From NCBI GenBank assembly GCA_019412865.1, contig DXOJ01000768.1:1-5763 (forward strand): DNA of 5,763 nucleotides. Direction: 5' to 3'. The DNA is from Bacteroides sp. Lineage in GTDB: Bacteria; Bacteroidota; Bacteroidia; Bacteroidales; Bacteroidaceae. Every line of letters begins with the position of its first letter. Within the stretch, counting starts at the first letter, position 1. This document shows positions 1 to 5,740 of this stretch, one piece after another. Position numbers and translations under genes: made by a program. The notes beneath the pieces were generated by a model. The model searched no databases and was not told the origin of the DNA. It saw only the letters and a program-made list of their open reading frames with translations.

Positions 1-22
1 ATAATAAATATCTTCTACTTAT

Positions 23-55
23 ATTGTAAATAATGATGCTTTTTATGTATCTTTG
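23..55 (+). promoter_or_regulatory. Bacteroides-type promoter for the 82-aa ORF
   Basis: TATCTTTG at 48-55 matches the Bacteroides -7 consensus TAnnTTTG exactly. ATTG at 23-26 is one base from the -33 consensus TTTG, and the 21-nt spacer is within the usual range. Transcription would begin at about 60-64, giving a leader of about 35 nt before the ATG at 98. The match is seen in the sequence; promoter activity is inferred. Confidence 0.72.
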
Positions 56-97
56 TCGCTGTTCACTATTCTTGAGAATGATAGGTAAATATTGGGT

Positions 98-346
98 ATG
101 GAGACAATAACAAATAAAGAAGTAAACGTCCATTTGGACAATGAAAAAGGGACATTATGCCTGACGCGTTTGTTGGCAGGTACAATGGTATTCCTTTACG
201 ATTCACAGGGAGAGCTAAAAGGCAAACATAAATTTGCTTTGCCTTCATTGACTATGGAAATCCCTCAACAGGGTACCTATGTTTTGGTAATGAGTCATCC
301 GAACTGCCAACCGGAAGTCCGGAGGTTTACATATTCAGGGATATAA
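98..346 (+). CDS. Hypothetical 82-aa protein, beta-sandwich-like (DUF3244 / sorting-tail-like pattern)
   Basis: I do not recognise this gene with certainty. The ATG at 98 is preferred over an in-frame TTG at 92; a TAA at 86-88 rules out a longer protein, so there is no signal peptide or membrane segment. The 82 residues alternate in a beta pattern: a hydrophobic strand (TLCLTRL), a segment reading MVFLYDSQGEL, a strand ending in MEIPQQG, then GTYVLVMSH. This order (v-x-l-Y-D-x-x-G, then I-x-x-x-G-x-Y-x-L) resembles small Bacteroidetes beta-sandwich domains such as DUF3244 and the type IX secretion C-terminal tail. Those are normally exported, while this one appears cytoplasmic. It has its own promoter, no clear Shine-Dalgarno sequence, and converges with clpB across a shared hairpin. 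Coding status is supported by promoter, strand patterning and terminator; the fold is inference. Confidence 0.7.
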   Translation: METITNKEVNVHLDNEKGTLCLTRLLAGTMVFLYDSQGELKGKHKFALPSLTMEIPQQGTYVLVMSHPNCQPEVRRFTYSGI

Positions 347-348
347 AT

Positions 349-384
349 AATGCCGGTATGCTTCTTATTAAGCATACCGGCATT
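349..384. terminator. Perfect 15-bp hairpin between convergent genes, probable bidirectional terminator
   Basis: The arms 349-363 and 370-384 are exact reverse complements (AATGCCGGTATGCTT and its complement) around the 6-nt loop CTTATT. The hairpin starts 2 nt after the stop codon of the 82-aa gene and lies 18 nt beyond the clpB stop, so it can serve both strands. The flanks are A/T-rich (CTATTT on the plus strand, ATTTATAT on the minus strand) but lack an unbroken T-run. Confidence 0.75.
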
Positions 385-402
385 CTATTTAAATGGAAAC
401 TC

Positions 403-2991
403 TTAATTTCTGAATACCAATCCGTCTCCACCAGCGTCAACGGTAATTGCTTTGCTGCGGTCGACTTCCTGGGAAAGTAACTTTTTGGATAAATCGTTCA
501 ACAGATAACGTTGAATAGCCCTCTTTACCGGACGAGCTCCAAATTCAGGATCATATCCCACTTGAGATAAGAAGTCCAATGCTCCTTCCGTGAGTTTTAG
601 TTCCACTCCGTTTTCGGCAAGCATTTTCTGAACTCCCTTGATTTGTAAGAGTACGATCTGCTTGATTTCCTTTTCATTCAATGGTAAGAACATGATCGTT
701 TCATCAATACGGTTCAGGAATTCCGGGCGAATCGTCTTTTTCAACATATTCATGACTTCCTTCTTCGTTTCTTCAATCACTTCTTCTTTATTGGAACCGT
801 GCAACTTCTCCATCTGACTTTGTATATAAGAACTACCCATATTCGAAGTCATGATGATGATTGTATTTTTGAAGTTGACCACCCTTCCTTTATTGTCAGT
901 CAGTCGTCCGTCATCCAATACCTGTAACAGGATATTGAAAACATCCGGATGAGCTTTTTCTATCTCGTCAAACAGGACAACAGAGTAAGGTTTCCGACGT
1001 ATGGCTTCTGTCAGCTGACCGCCTTCATCATAACCTACGTATCCCGGAGGCGCTCCGACTAAACGGGAAACACTGTGCTTTTCCTGATACTCGCTCATGT
1101 CGATACGAGTCATCATCGTTTCGTCATCGAACAAGAATTCTGCCAATGCCTTCGCCAGTTCGGTCTTACCTACACCGGTGGTTCCGAGGAAAATGAACGA
1201 GCCAATCGGACGTTTCGGATCCTGTAATCCGGCACGACTACGGCGCACGGCATCTGCCACGGCTTCAATCGCTTCATCCTGACCGATTACACGTTGATGA
1301 AGTTCCTCTTCCAGGTGCAATAGTTTATCCTTTTCACTTTGCAGCATCTTGCTGACAGGAATACCTGTCCAACGGGAAACAACATCGGCAATGTCCTCAG
1401 CATCTACCTCTTCCTTAATCATGGCTTTATCGCCTTGCATATCACGTAGCTGCTTTTGAGTATCTTCTATCTCTTTGTCCAAAGCCTGAAGTTTACCGTA
1501 ACGGATTTCGGCTACTTTACCATAGTCACCTTCACGTTCAGCTTTTTCTGCTTCAAATTTAAGATTCTCTATCTCAACCTTATTCTGCTGGATTTTATCC
1601 ATCAGCGTTTTTTCACTCTGCCATTTGGCTTTAAAGGACTTTTCCTGTTCTTTAAGTTCGGCAAGCTCCTTACCGATGATTTCCAGTTTCGGTTTATCGT
1701 TTTCACGTTTAATAGCTTCCCGTTCGATTTCCAACTGCTTGATTTTGCGGGAGATTTCATCCAGTTCTTCAGGAACAGAATCTACCTCCATACGCAGTTT
1801 GGCTGCAGCTTCATCCATCAGGTCAATGGCTTTATCCGGCAGGAAACGATCGGTAATATAACGGCTACTCAATTCGACGGCTGCAATGATGGCATCATCT
1901 TTGATACGCACATGGTGATGGTTCTCGTAACGCTCTTTCAGTCCACGAAGGATAGAAATGGTACTCAAGTTGTCCGGTTCATCCACTTGTACGATTTGGA
2001 AACGACGCTCCAAAGCTTTGTCCTTTTCGAAGTACTTTTGATATTCGTCGAGGGTTGTTGCTCCGATGGAACGTAATTCTCCACGAGCTAAGGCAGGTTT
2101 TAGAATGTTTGCAGCATCCATGGCGCCTTCACCCTTTCCGGCTCCTACCAGTGTATGAATCTCATCAATGAACAGAATTATATCACCTTCTGATTTCTTC
2201 ACTTCATTGACAACTGATTTCAGTCGTTCTTCAAACTCACCTTTATACTTTGCACCGGCAACCAGTGCTCCCATATCCAATGAATAGACCTGTTTGTTTT
2301 TCAGGTTTTCAGGTACATCTCCTCGAAGGATACGATGTGCCAAGCCTTCTACGATTGCTGTCTTACCAGTTCCCGGTTCACCGATTAGAATCGGATTATT
2401 CTTTGTACGGCGGCTCAATATCTGGAGTACCCGGCGGATTTCTTCATCACGTCCAATTACAGGATCCAGTTTTCCGCTACGGGCAGCTTCGTTCAGGTTG
2501 ATAGCGTACTTTTCCAATGATTGATAAGTATCTTCACTAGATTGTGACGTTACTTTTTCTCCTTTCCTCAACTCGCTGATGGCATTGCGTAATTCTTTTT
2601 CCGTCATACCGGCATCTTTCAAGATAGTGGAGACGGTACTTTTCACAGTCAGCAATGCTAGTATGATATGCTCTAATGAAACAAACTCATCGCCCATTTC
2701 TTTAGAATACTGTGTTGCTTTCTGCAATACTTCGTTAGATTCACGACTCAGATACGGTTCTCCGCCGGATACTTTTGGCAGGGAGTCGATCTGTTTGTCG
2801 ACAACAAGAGCTACCTGCTGTCCGTTCATGCCAAGTTTCTGGAAAATGAAGTTAGTGACATTTTCACCTACCTTCATTACTCCCTGCATGATGTGGGCAG
2901 GTTCAATGGCTTGTTGTCCCCGGCTTTGTACCAGGTTCACGGCCTCCTGTACCGCTTCTTGAGATTTGATGGTAAAATTGTTAAAGTTCAT
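403..2991 (-). CDS. clpB: ATP-dependent chaperone ClpB (Hsp100 disaggregase)
   Basis: ClpB is a cytoplasmic hexameric AAA+ machine that threads aggregated proteins through its central pore and returns them to DnaK/DnaJ/GrpE for refolding. All expected parts are present in 862 residues, close to the 857 of the E. coli protein. These are an N-terminal double Clp repeat (about 1-145) and NBD1 with Walker A GEPGTGKT (204-211), pore loop GAKYKG (Y249), Walker B ending D276-E277 and the arginine pair R329-R330. A long charged coiled-coil middle domain follows (about 405-530). NBD2 has Walker A GTTGVGKT (603-610), pore loop GYVGY (650-654), Walker B D675-E676, R756/R761 and a sensor-2 GAR (818-820). 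The full-length middle domain, and the absence of an IGL/IGF ClpP-docking loop between the NBD2 Walker B and the RPEFLNRID motif, separate it from ClpA and ClpC. It is transcribed alone; the ATG is preceded by a strong Shine-Dalgarno sequence. No truncation or missing catalytic residue was seen. Confidence 0.98.
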   Translation of the reverse strand: MNFNNFTIKSQEAVQEAVNLVQSRGQQAIEPAHIMQGVMKVGENVTNFIFQKLGMNGQQVALVVDKQIDSLPKVSGGEPYLSRESNEVLQKATQYSKEMGDEFVSLEHIILALLTVKSTVSTILKDAGMTEKELRNAISELRKGEKVTSQSSEDTYQSLEKYAINLNEAARSGKLDPVIGRDEEIRRVLQILSRRTKNNPILIGEPGTGKTAIVEGLAHRILRGDVPENLKNKQVYSLDMGALVAGAKYKGEFEERLKSVVNEVKKSEGDIILFIDEIHTLVGAGKGEGAMDAANILKPALARGELRSIGATTLDEYQKYFEKDKALERRFQIVQVDEPDNLSTISILRGLKERYENHHHVRIKDDAIIAAVELSSRYITDRFLPDKAIDLMDEAAAKLRMEVDSVPEELDEISRKIKQLEIEREAIKRENDKPKLEIIGKELAELKEQEKSFKAKWQSEKTLMDKIQQNKVEIENLKFEAEKAEREGDYGKVAEIRYGKLQALDKEIEDTQKQLRDMQGDKAMIKEEVDAEDIADVVSRWTGIPVSKMLQSEKDKLLHLEEELHQRVIGQDEAIEAVADAVRRSRAGLQDPKRPIGSFIFLGTTGVGKTELAKALAEFLFDDETMMTRIDMSEYQEKHSVSRLVGAPPGYVGYDEGGQLTEAIRRKPYSVVLFDEIEKAHPDVFNILLQVLDDGRLTDNKGRVVNFKNTIIIMTSNMGSSYIQSQMEKLHGSNKEEVIEETKKEVMNMLKKTIRPEFLNRIDETIMFLPLNEKEIKQIVLLQIKGVQKMLAENGVELKLTEGALDFLSQVGYDPEFGARPVKRAIQRYLLNDLSKKLLSQEVDRSKAITVDAGGDGLVFRN

Positions 2992-3000
2992 ATCTTTGTT

Positions 3001-3010
3001 CTCCTTTCTT
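3001..3010 (-). promoter_or_regulatory. Strong Shine-Dalgarno sequence of clpB
   Basis: Read on the minus strand this is AAGAAAGGAG, with the GGAG core 9 nt before the ATG. It supports the start at 2991. The other genes in the window show no comparable site, as is usual in Bacteroides, so clpB stands out. Confidence 0.75.
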
Positions 3011-3042
3011 ATTTCACGTTTTTAATAACACCTAAGAGGGCG

Positions 3043-3075
3043 CAAAAGATTTGCCAAGTATAAAAATATGACAAA
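3043..3075 (-). promoter_or_regulatory. Possible clpB promoter (weak match)
   Basis: On the minus strand a TTTG (3072-3075) is followed after 21 nt by ATCTTTTG (3043-3050). The second element keeps only the TTTG half of the -7 consensus TAnnTTTG. An alternative -7 element is TATACTTG (3055-3062), one mismatch from consensus but without a -33 partner at the right distance. No CIRCE-type heat-shock operator was seen. The position, 50-85 nt upstream of the ATG, is plausible; the assignment is tentative. Confidence 0.3.
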
Positions 3076-3112
3076 ATGGCATGAGTATTAAGGAGTTAAA
3101 GGACAAAATGAC
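3070..3112. repeat. Direct repeat GACAAAATGRC, two copies 32 bp apart, upstream of clpB
   Basis: GACAAAATGGC (3070-3080) and GACAAAATGAC (3102-3112) differ at one base of 11 and are spaced exactly 32 bp, about three helical turns. They lie 79 and 111 nt upstream of the clpB start in the divergent intergenic region. On the minus strand each contains a TTTG, the -33 core. The repeat is seen; a role as a regulator site is inference. Confidence 0.5.
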
Positions 3113-3244
3113 CTTTTTTATCTGGGAGTAACTGACGAATTTGCTATAAAATATCATTTGTTATATGATACGCTTGTTTGTGTAATCTTAGCCTGTGATG
3201 AAAGAAAATAAATATTGAAAAGTGGATAAATAAAAGTATTGTAG

Positions 3245-3252
3245 TATCTTTA
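3245..3252 (+). promoter_or_regulatory. -7 element of the DUF6621-like gene
   Basis: TATCTTTA differs from the Bacteroides -7 consensus TAnnTTTG only in the last base and lies 25 nt before the ATG at 3278. No clear TTTG sits 19-21 nt upstream; the nearest TTG (3215-3217) is 27 nt away. The promoter call therefore rests on the -7 element alone. Confidence 0.45.
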
Positions 3253-3277
3253 TCCGCTGTAATAATATAGATGGTAT

Positions 3278-3865
3278 ATGAGTGATAAGCCCCAAATAAA
3301 ACTTGCTGAAACAGTGGTGTTGATTGACGCTGCTTTTTTGAATTTTGTAATAACGGATATAAAAGGATATTTTGAAGAAACTTTGCATCGTTCTTTACAA
3401 GAGATAGACCTTTCGATGTTGACCACCTATATAACCTTGGATGCAGGGATTACAGAAGGGAAGAACGAGGTGCAATTTCTTTTTGTGTATGATAAAGAAT
3501 CCAGTCGATTGCAATATTGCCAACCTTCCGATTTGCAGGAAGAATTGAATGGAGTTGCGTTTCAGAGCCCTTATGGTGAATATTCTTTTGCCAGCGTTCC
3601 GTCGGAAGGAATGGTGTCAAGAGAAGATTTGTTTTTGGATTTACTCTCTATCGTTTCCGATTCGGCAGACGTGAAAAGGATGATCGTTATTTCTTTCAAT
3701 GAGGAGTATGGAAAGAAAGTGACTGATGCTTTGCATGAAGTGAAAGGCAAAGAGGTCATTCAATTCCGTATGAATGAGCCGGAACTTCCAGTGGATTATA
3801 AATGGGATATGCTGGCTTTCCCTGTCATGCAGGCGTTGGGGATAAAAGCGGAAGAATTGCAATAA
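3278..3865 (+). CDS. DUF6621-like protein of unknown function, possible degenerate NYN/PIN-like fold
   Basis: This 195-aa soluble protein has no signal peptide or membrane segment. From memory it matches the Bacteroidales family DUF6621, marked by the N-terminal VVLIDAAFLNF stretch; its function is unknown to me. The pattern is alpha/beta: a hydrophobic strand ending in D17 (TVVLIDAAFLN), a helix, a strand VQFLFVYD (65-72), a helical segment, a strand MIVISFNEEYG (135-145) followed by a helix (KKVTDALHEV), and a final strand VIQFRM. That order recalls NYN/PIN-like nucleases, where the first strand ends in a catalytic Asp and a later strand reads S-G-D-x-D-F; here that site is S-F-N-E-E-Y, so activity may be lost or altered. 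The ATG at 3278 follows a -7 element and has no Shine-Dalgarno sequence. The LysR-type gene follows 70 bp later on the same strand. The coding call is secure, the family name moderately so; the fold is a hypothesis. Confidence 0.85.
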   Translation: MSDKPQIKLAETVVLIDAAFLNFVITDIKGYFEETLHRSLQEIDLSMLTTYITLDAGITEGKNEVQFLFVYDKESSRLQYCQPSDLQEELNGVAFQSPYGEYSFASVPSEGMVSREDLFLDLLSIVSDSADVKRMIVISFNEEYGKKVTDALHEVKGKEVIQFRMNEPELPVDYKWDMLAFPVMQALGIKAEELQ

Positions 3866-3906
3866 CTATTGTGCTTTTATTCTTTCTGTAATTCATTGTT
3901 CGTCAT

Positions 3907-3927
3907 TGATTTCTTAACTGTTAATCA
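3907..3927 (+). promoter_or_regulatory. T-N11-A dyad, candidate LysR-type operator
   Basis: TGATT (3907-3911) and AATCA (3923-3927) are perfect inverted arms separated by exactly 11 nt, giving the T-N11-A arrangement typical of LysR-family binding sites. The site ends 8 nt before the GTG start of the LysR-type gene, fitting negative autoregulation, which is common in the family. Just upstream, TCATTG occurs twice one helical turn apart (3893-3898, 3903-3908). AT-rich sequence makes chance matches possible. Confidence 0.4.
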
Positions 3928-3935
3928 TAATTGCC

Positions 3936-4832
3936 GTGTCCGATTTTCGTTTAAAAGTATTTCAGAGCGTAGCGAAGAATCTAAGCTTTACGAAGGCTTC
4001 GCAAGAATTGTTTGTCAGCCAACCTGCTATTACCAAACATATTCAGGAGCTGGAGACTTACTATCAAGCTCGTTTGTTCGACCGTCAAGGGAGCAAAATC
4101 TCACTGACTAAGGCCGGAGAATTGCTGTTGAAACACAGCGAGAAAATCCTGGACGATTATAAACAATTAGAATATGAGATGCATCTGTTGCATAATGAAT
4201 ATATCGGCGAACTGAAATTGGGGGCCAGTACTACGATTGCGCAATATGTACTTCCTCCTCTGTTAGCGAACTTTATAGCTAAGTTTCCGCAGATCAATCT
4301 TTCTTTGATTAATGGAAATTCCCGGGGAGTGGAAGCTGCCTTGCAAGAGCATCGGATTGATTTGGGACTGGTCGAAGGGATCTTCCGCTTACCTAATCTG
4401 AAATATACTCCATTTTTGCAAGACGAACTGGTTGCCGTGGTGCATACACAGAGTAAATTAGCTGTCACGGATGAGATTACTCCGGAAGATTTGCTGAATA
4501 TTCCTTTGGTTTTGCGGGAGAGGGGCTCCGGTACATTAGATGTGTTTGAACGTGCCTTATTGCAACATAATCTCAAACTTTCTTCTTTAAATGTATTGAT
4601 GTATCTCGGTAGTACAGAGAGTATCAAGCTTTTTTTGGAACATACGGACTGTATGGGAATTGTTTCTATCCGTTCGGTGCATAAAGAGCTTGTAGCTGGC
4701 AATCTCCGTGTAGTCGAAATAAAAGGAATGCCAATGCTGCGCGAATTTAACTTTGTGCAGCTGCAAGGGCAGGAGGGAGGATTGTCACAGGTATTTATGC
4801 GTTTCGCTGGACATCATAGTAAAAGCCTGTAA
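3936..4832 (+). CDS. LysR-type transcriptional regulator, CysL-like effector domain
   Basis: This is a complete 298-aa LysR-family regulator. Residues 4-63 form the winged helix-turn-helix, with the HTH signature at about 18-37 (SFTKASQELFVSQPAITKHI) followed by the wing (RLFDRQGSKISLTKAG). A linker helix (about 64-88) leads to a periplasmic-binding-protein-like effector domain from residue 91 (GELKLGASTTIAQYVLPPLL), with IDLGLVEG at 141-148 and RERGSGT at 194-200. These motifs resemble the CysL/CbbR-like subgroup, whose known members control sulfur or carbon assimilation; the ligand here cannot be assigned. The start is GTG at 3936: an in-frame TAA at 3915 with no ATG after it excludes a longer protein, and the alignment begins naturally at MSDFRLKVF. 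There is no Shine-Dalgarno sequence. No target gene lies divergently beside it: upstream is the co-directional DUF6621-like gene and downstream the convergent HU-like gene, so its regulon is probably elsewhere, apart from possible autoregulation. Confidence 0.95.
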   Translation: MSDFRLKVFQSVAKNLSFTKASQELFVSQPAITKHIQELETYYQARLFDRQGSKISLTKAGELLLKHSEKILDDYKQLEYEMHLLHNEYIGELKLGASTTIAQYVLPPLLANFIAKFPQINLSLINGNSRGVEAALQEHRIDLGLVEGIFRLPNLKYTPFLQDELVAVVHTQSKLAVTDEITPEDLLNIPLVLRERGSGTLDVFERALLQHNLKLSSLNVLMYLGSTESIKLFLEHTDCMGIVSIRSVHKELVAGNLRVVEIKGMPMLREFNFVQLQGQEGGLSQVFMRFAGHHSKSL

Positions 4833-4865
4833 GTTTGTCTTTTTCTCTCGTGCAATCGCTTCTCC

Positions 4866-4900
4866 AGAATAAGAAAAATGATTTTCATTTCTCATATTCT
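4866..4900. repeat. Hairpin 1: 16-bp stem with two mismatches, TTT loop
   Basis: The arms 4866-4881 (AGAATAAGAAAAATGA) and 4885-4900 (TCATTTCTCATATTCT) pair at 14 of 16 positions around a TTT loop; the mismatches are 4872/4894 and 4875/4891. It begins 33 nt after the lysR-type stop codon and may help end that transcript, but the stem is AT-rich and no T-run follows. Its right arm contains the first ATTTCTCAT copy. Confidence 0.55.
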
Positions 4901-5039
4901 CATAATTGTTTTATAATAATCTTATAACCAGTTGATTACTGAATGAGAAATGTTTTGAGAAAGCCTATTTCTCATAGCTTCTTTAGTGAAATAGGCCTCA
5001 AAACTGTTATTTCTCATCTATTTTCGAGGTATTTCTCAT
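4887..5039. repeat. Cluster of five ATTTCTCAT copies in both orientations
   Basis: Exact copies of ATTTCTCAT lie at 4887-4895, 4967-4975, 5009-5017 and 5031-5039, and the reverse complement ATGAGAAAT at 4943-4951. A shorter version, ATTCTCAT, follows the first copy at 4896-4903. All lie in the gene-free space between the lysR-type gene and the convergent HU-like gene. A second word, ACTGTTAT, occurs at 5003-5010 and 5040-5047, next to the last two copies. Five exact 9-mers in about 150 bp is far beyond chance even in AT-rich DNA. The function is unknown; options are protein-binding sites, remnants of a small repeat element, or RNA structure. Confidence 0.7.
4943..5017. repeat. Hairpin 2: 75-nt inverted repeat, 26 bp of pairing with two bulges
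   Basis: The structure is built from three perfect helices. ATGAGAAAT (4943-4951) pairs with ATTTCTCAT (5009-5017), GTTTTGAG (4952-4959) with CTCAAAAC (4997-5004), and GCCTATTTC (4963-4971) with GAAATAGGC (4988-4996). They are separated by one-sided bulges AAA (4960-4962) and TGTT (5005-5008), and the loop is 16 nt (4972-4987). It sits 110 nt past the lysR-type stop and 43 nt past the HU-like stop. It could act as a processing or termination structure for either transcript, or be a small MITE- or REP-like element; neither flank has a terminator T-run. Confidence 0.65.
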
Positions 5040-5060
5040 ACTGTTATCCCCTTCATTCGA

Positions 5061-5687
5061 CTATTTTTTCTTTATATATACCCTGTGTGCTCCTCTTCCA
5101 GTGATTTCTATTCCAGAATCCGGTTGATGTCCCCACTGTCTTAGTTCGTTGGTTGCTGCTGTTTGCAACAATCCTGTTAGTTTGCGATATTCCCAAACGG
5201 TCAGGAAGGGATGTTCGTCCAGATACTTTAGAGCTAATGCCAGTCGTTGTTCCGATGTGAATTTATTAGAGGATCGTTGCTTTTTCCAGGGTGCTCTTTC
5301 CAGTTGGCATCTTTCGCTGATATTTCTCACCATTTCTCGGTCTACCCGGAAATTTACACCTCCTATAAAAATACTTTGTGCGTTGCGATGACTCCCCCCT
5401 TCTTCCGGATCTTCCCGCTCCTTGTCTCTGCCTAAAGTAAGAGAGGGAGTAAACGTTCCTATTCCGTCTATCTTTACCGAGCGTCCTTCTGCCATCAAAT
5501 GCGCCATTTCAATGGCGGTCTGAAGTAGTACGCCTTCTATGTCTCCTGCACTGAATCCACTGACGTCACCTACTCGTTGCGCCAACTCTTTTATGCTTGT
5601 ATTATCTATCCGCGCAAATTTAGGATAAGTAATTCTTTTGCCTGTTTTCTGAAGATCGGGCATCTCCTCCATGATATATCTTGCCAT
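5061..5687 (-). CDS. HU-like (HU-HIG type) DNA-binding protein with C-terminal winged-helix-like domain
   Basis: This 208-aa protein begins MARYIMEEMPDLQKTGKRIT, a start typical of the long HU-related proteins of Bacteroidales. Residues about 30-125 carry the HU/IHF core: helices SIKELAQRVG and DIEGVLLQTAIEMAHLMAEG, the turn-strand signature VKIDGIGTFTPSLTL (71-85), a charged arm region (86-105), and a closing strand and helix GVNFRVDREMVRNI. A basic linker (WKKQRSSNK, 134-142) joins a second domain (143-208). In that domain two helices (RLALALKYLDEH; VWEYRKLTG), a third (TAATNELRQW) and a hairpin ending GRGAHRVYIKK look like a winged helix-turn-helix. Both parts suggest DNA binding or nucleoid architecture; the partner sequence is unknown. 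Upstream is a Bacteroides-type promoter and no Shine-Dalgarno sequence; alternative ATGs at codons 6 and 9 would trim only the N-terminal tail. It converges on the lysR-type gene across the repeat cluster. Confidence 0.9.
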   Translation of the reverse strand: MARYIMEEMPDLQKTGKRITYPKFARIDNTSIKELAQRVGDVSGFSAGDIEGVLLQTAIEMAHLMAEGRSVKIDGIGTFTPSLTLGRDKEREDPEEGGSHRNAQSIFIGGVNFRVDREMVRNISERCQLERAPWKKQRSSNKFTSEQRLALALKYLDEHPFLTVWEYRKLTGLLQTAATNELRQWGHQPDSGIEITGRGAHRVYIKKK

Positions 5688-5709
5688 ATCATCTATTGTT
5701 TAAAGTATT

Positions 5710-5740
5710 AATAGATAAGTTCTTTTGTATTAGAGGCAAA
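5710..5740 (-). promoter_or_regulatory. Bacteroides-type promoter of the HU-like gene
   Basis: On the minus strand TTTG (5737-5740) is followed after 19 nt by TATCTATT (5710-5717), which keeps four of the six fixed bases of TAnnTTTG. The -7 element lies 22 nt before the ATG at 5687, implying a very short leader. The -33 match and spacing are good; the -7 match is partial. Confidence 0.45.

Noticed and set aside
92..97. TTG at 92 as the start of the small gene
   Set aside because: It adds only two residues, and the ATG at 98 is the stronger start codon; there is no Shine-Dalgarno sequence favouring the TTG.
1456..2076. 206-aa open frame on the plus strand opposite clpB
   Set aside because: It lies wholly antisense to the conserved clpB NBD1 and middle-domain region. 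Its Phe- and Leu-rich composition is what the complement of Lys/Glu-rich coiled-coil codons gives, and no family is recognisable.
2579..2962. 127-aa open frame on the plus strand opposite the clpB N-terminal domain
   Set aside because: It is antisense to conserved coding sequence and has no recognisable protein features.
3098..3116. AAAGG-N9-CCTTT dyad followed by a T-run as a terminator
   Set aside because: The stem is only 5 bp and no plus-strand gene ends nearby, so a terminator role is unlikely; it is noted only with the clpB upstream repeat.
3188..3388. 66-aa minus-strand frame across the start of the DUF6621-like gene
   Set aside because: It overlaps the promoter and the conserved N-terminus of the plus-strand gene, and its composition fits AT-rich noncoding DNA.
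3861..3872. CAATA/TATTG mini-hairpin after the DUF6621-like gene
   Set aside because: A 5-bp AT-rich stem with a 2-nt loop is too weak to call a terminator.
3869..4111. 80-aa open frame overlapping the start of the LysR-type gene
   Set aside because: It runs out of frame through the conserved helix-turn-helix coding region and ends inside it; the LysR frame explains the sequence.
4157..4702. 181-aa open frame on the minus strand opposite the LysR-type gene
   Set aside because: It is fully antisense to a conserved effector domain, is rich in Ser and Cys, and shows no domain or promoter.
5041..5049. TTATCCCC-like stretch as a DnaA box
   Set aside because: It lacks the CACA end of the consensus, and there are no other boxes or origin genes nearby.
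5322..5340. ATTTCTCAC and ATTTCTCGG inside the HU-like coding region as further repeat copies
   Set aside because: Neither is an exact copy, and both lie in conserved coding sequence, so they are best explained by codon content.
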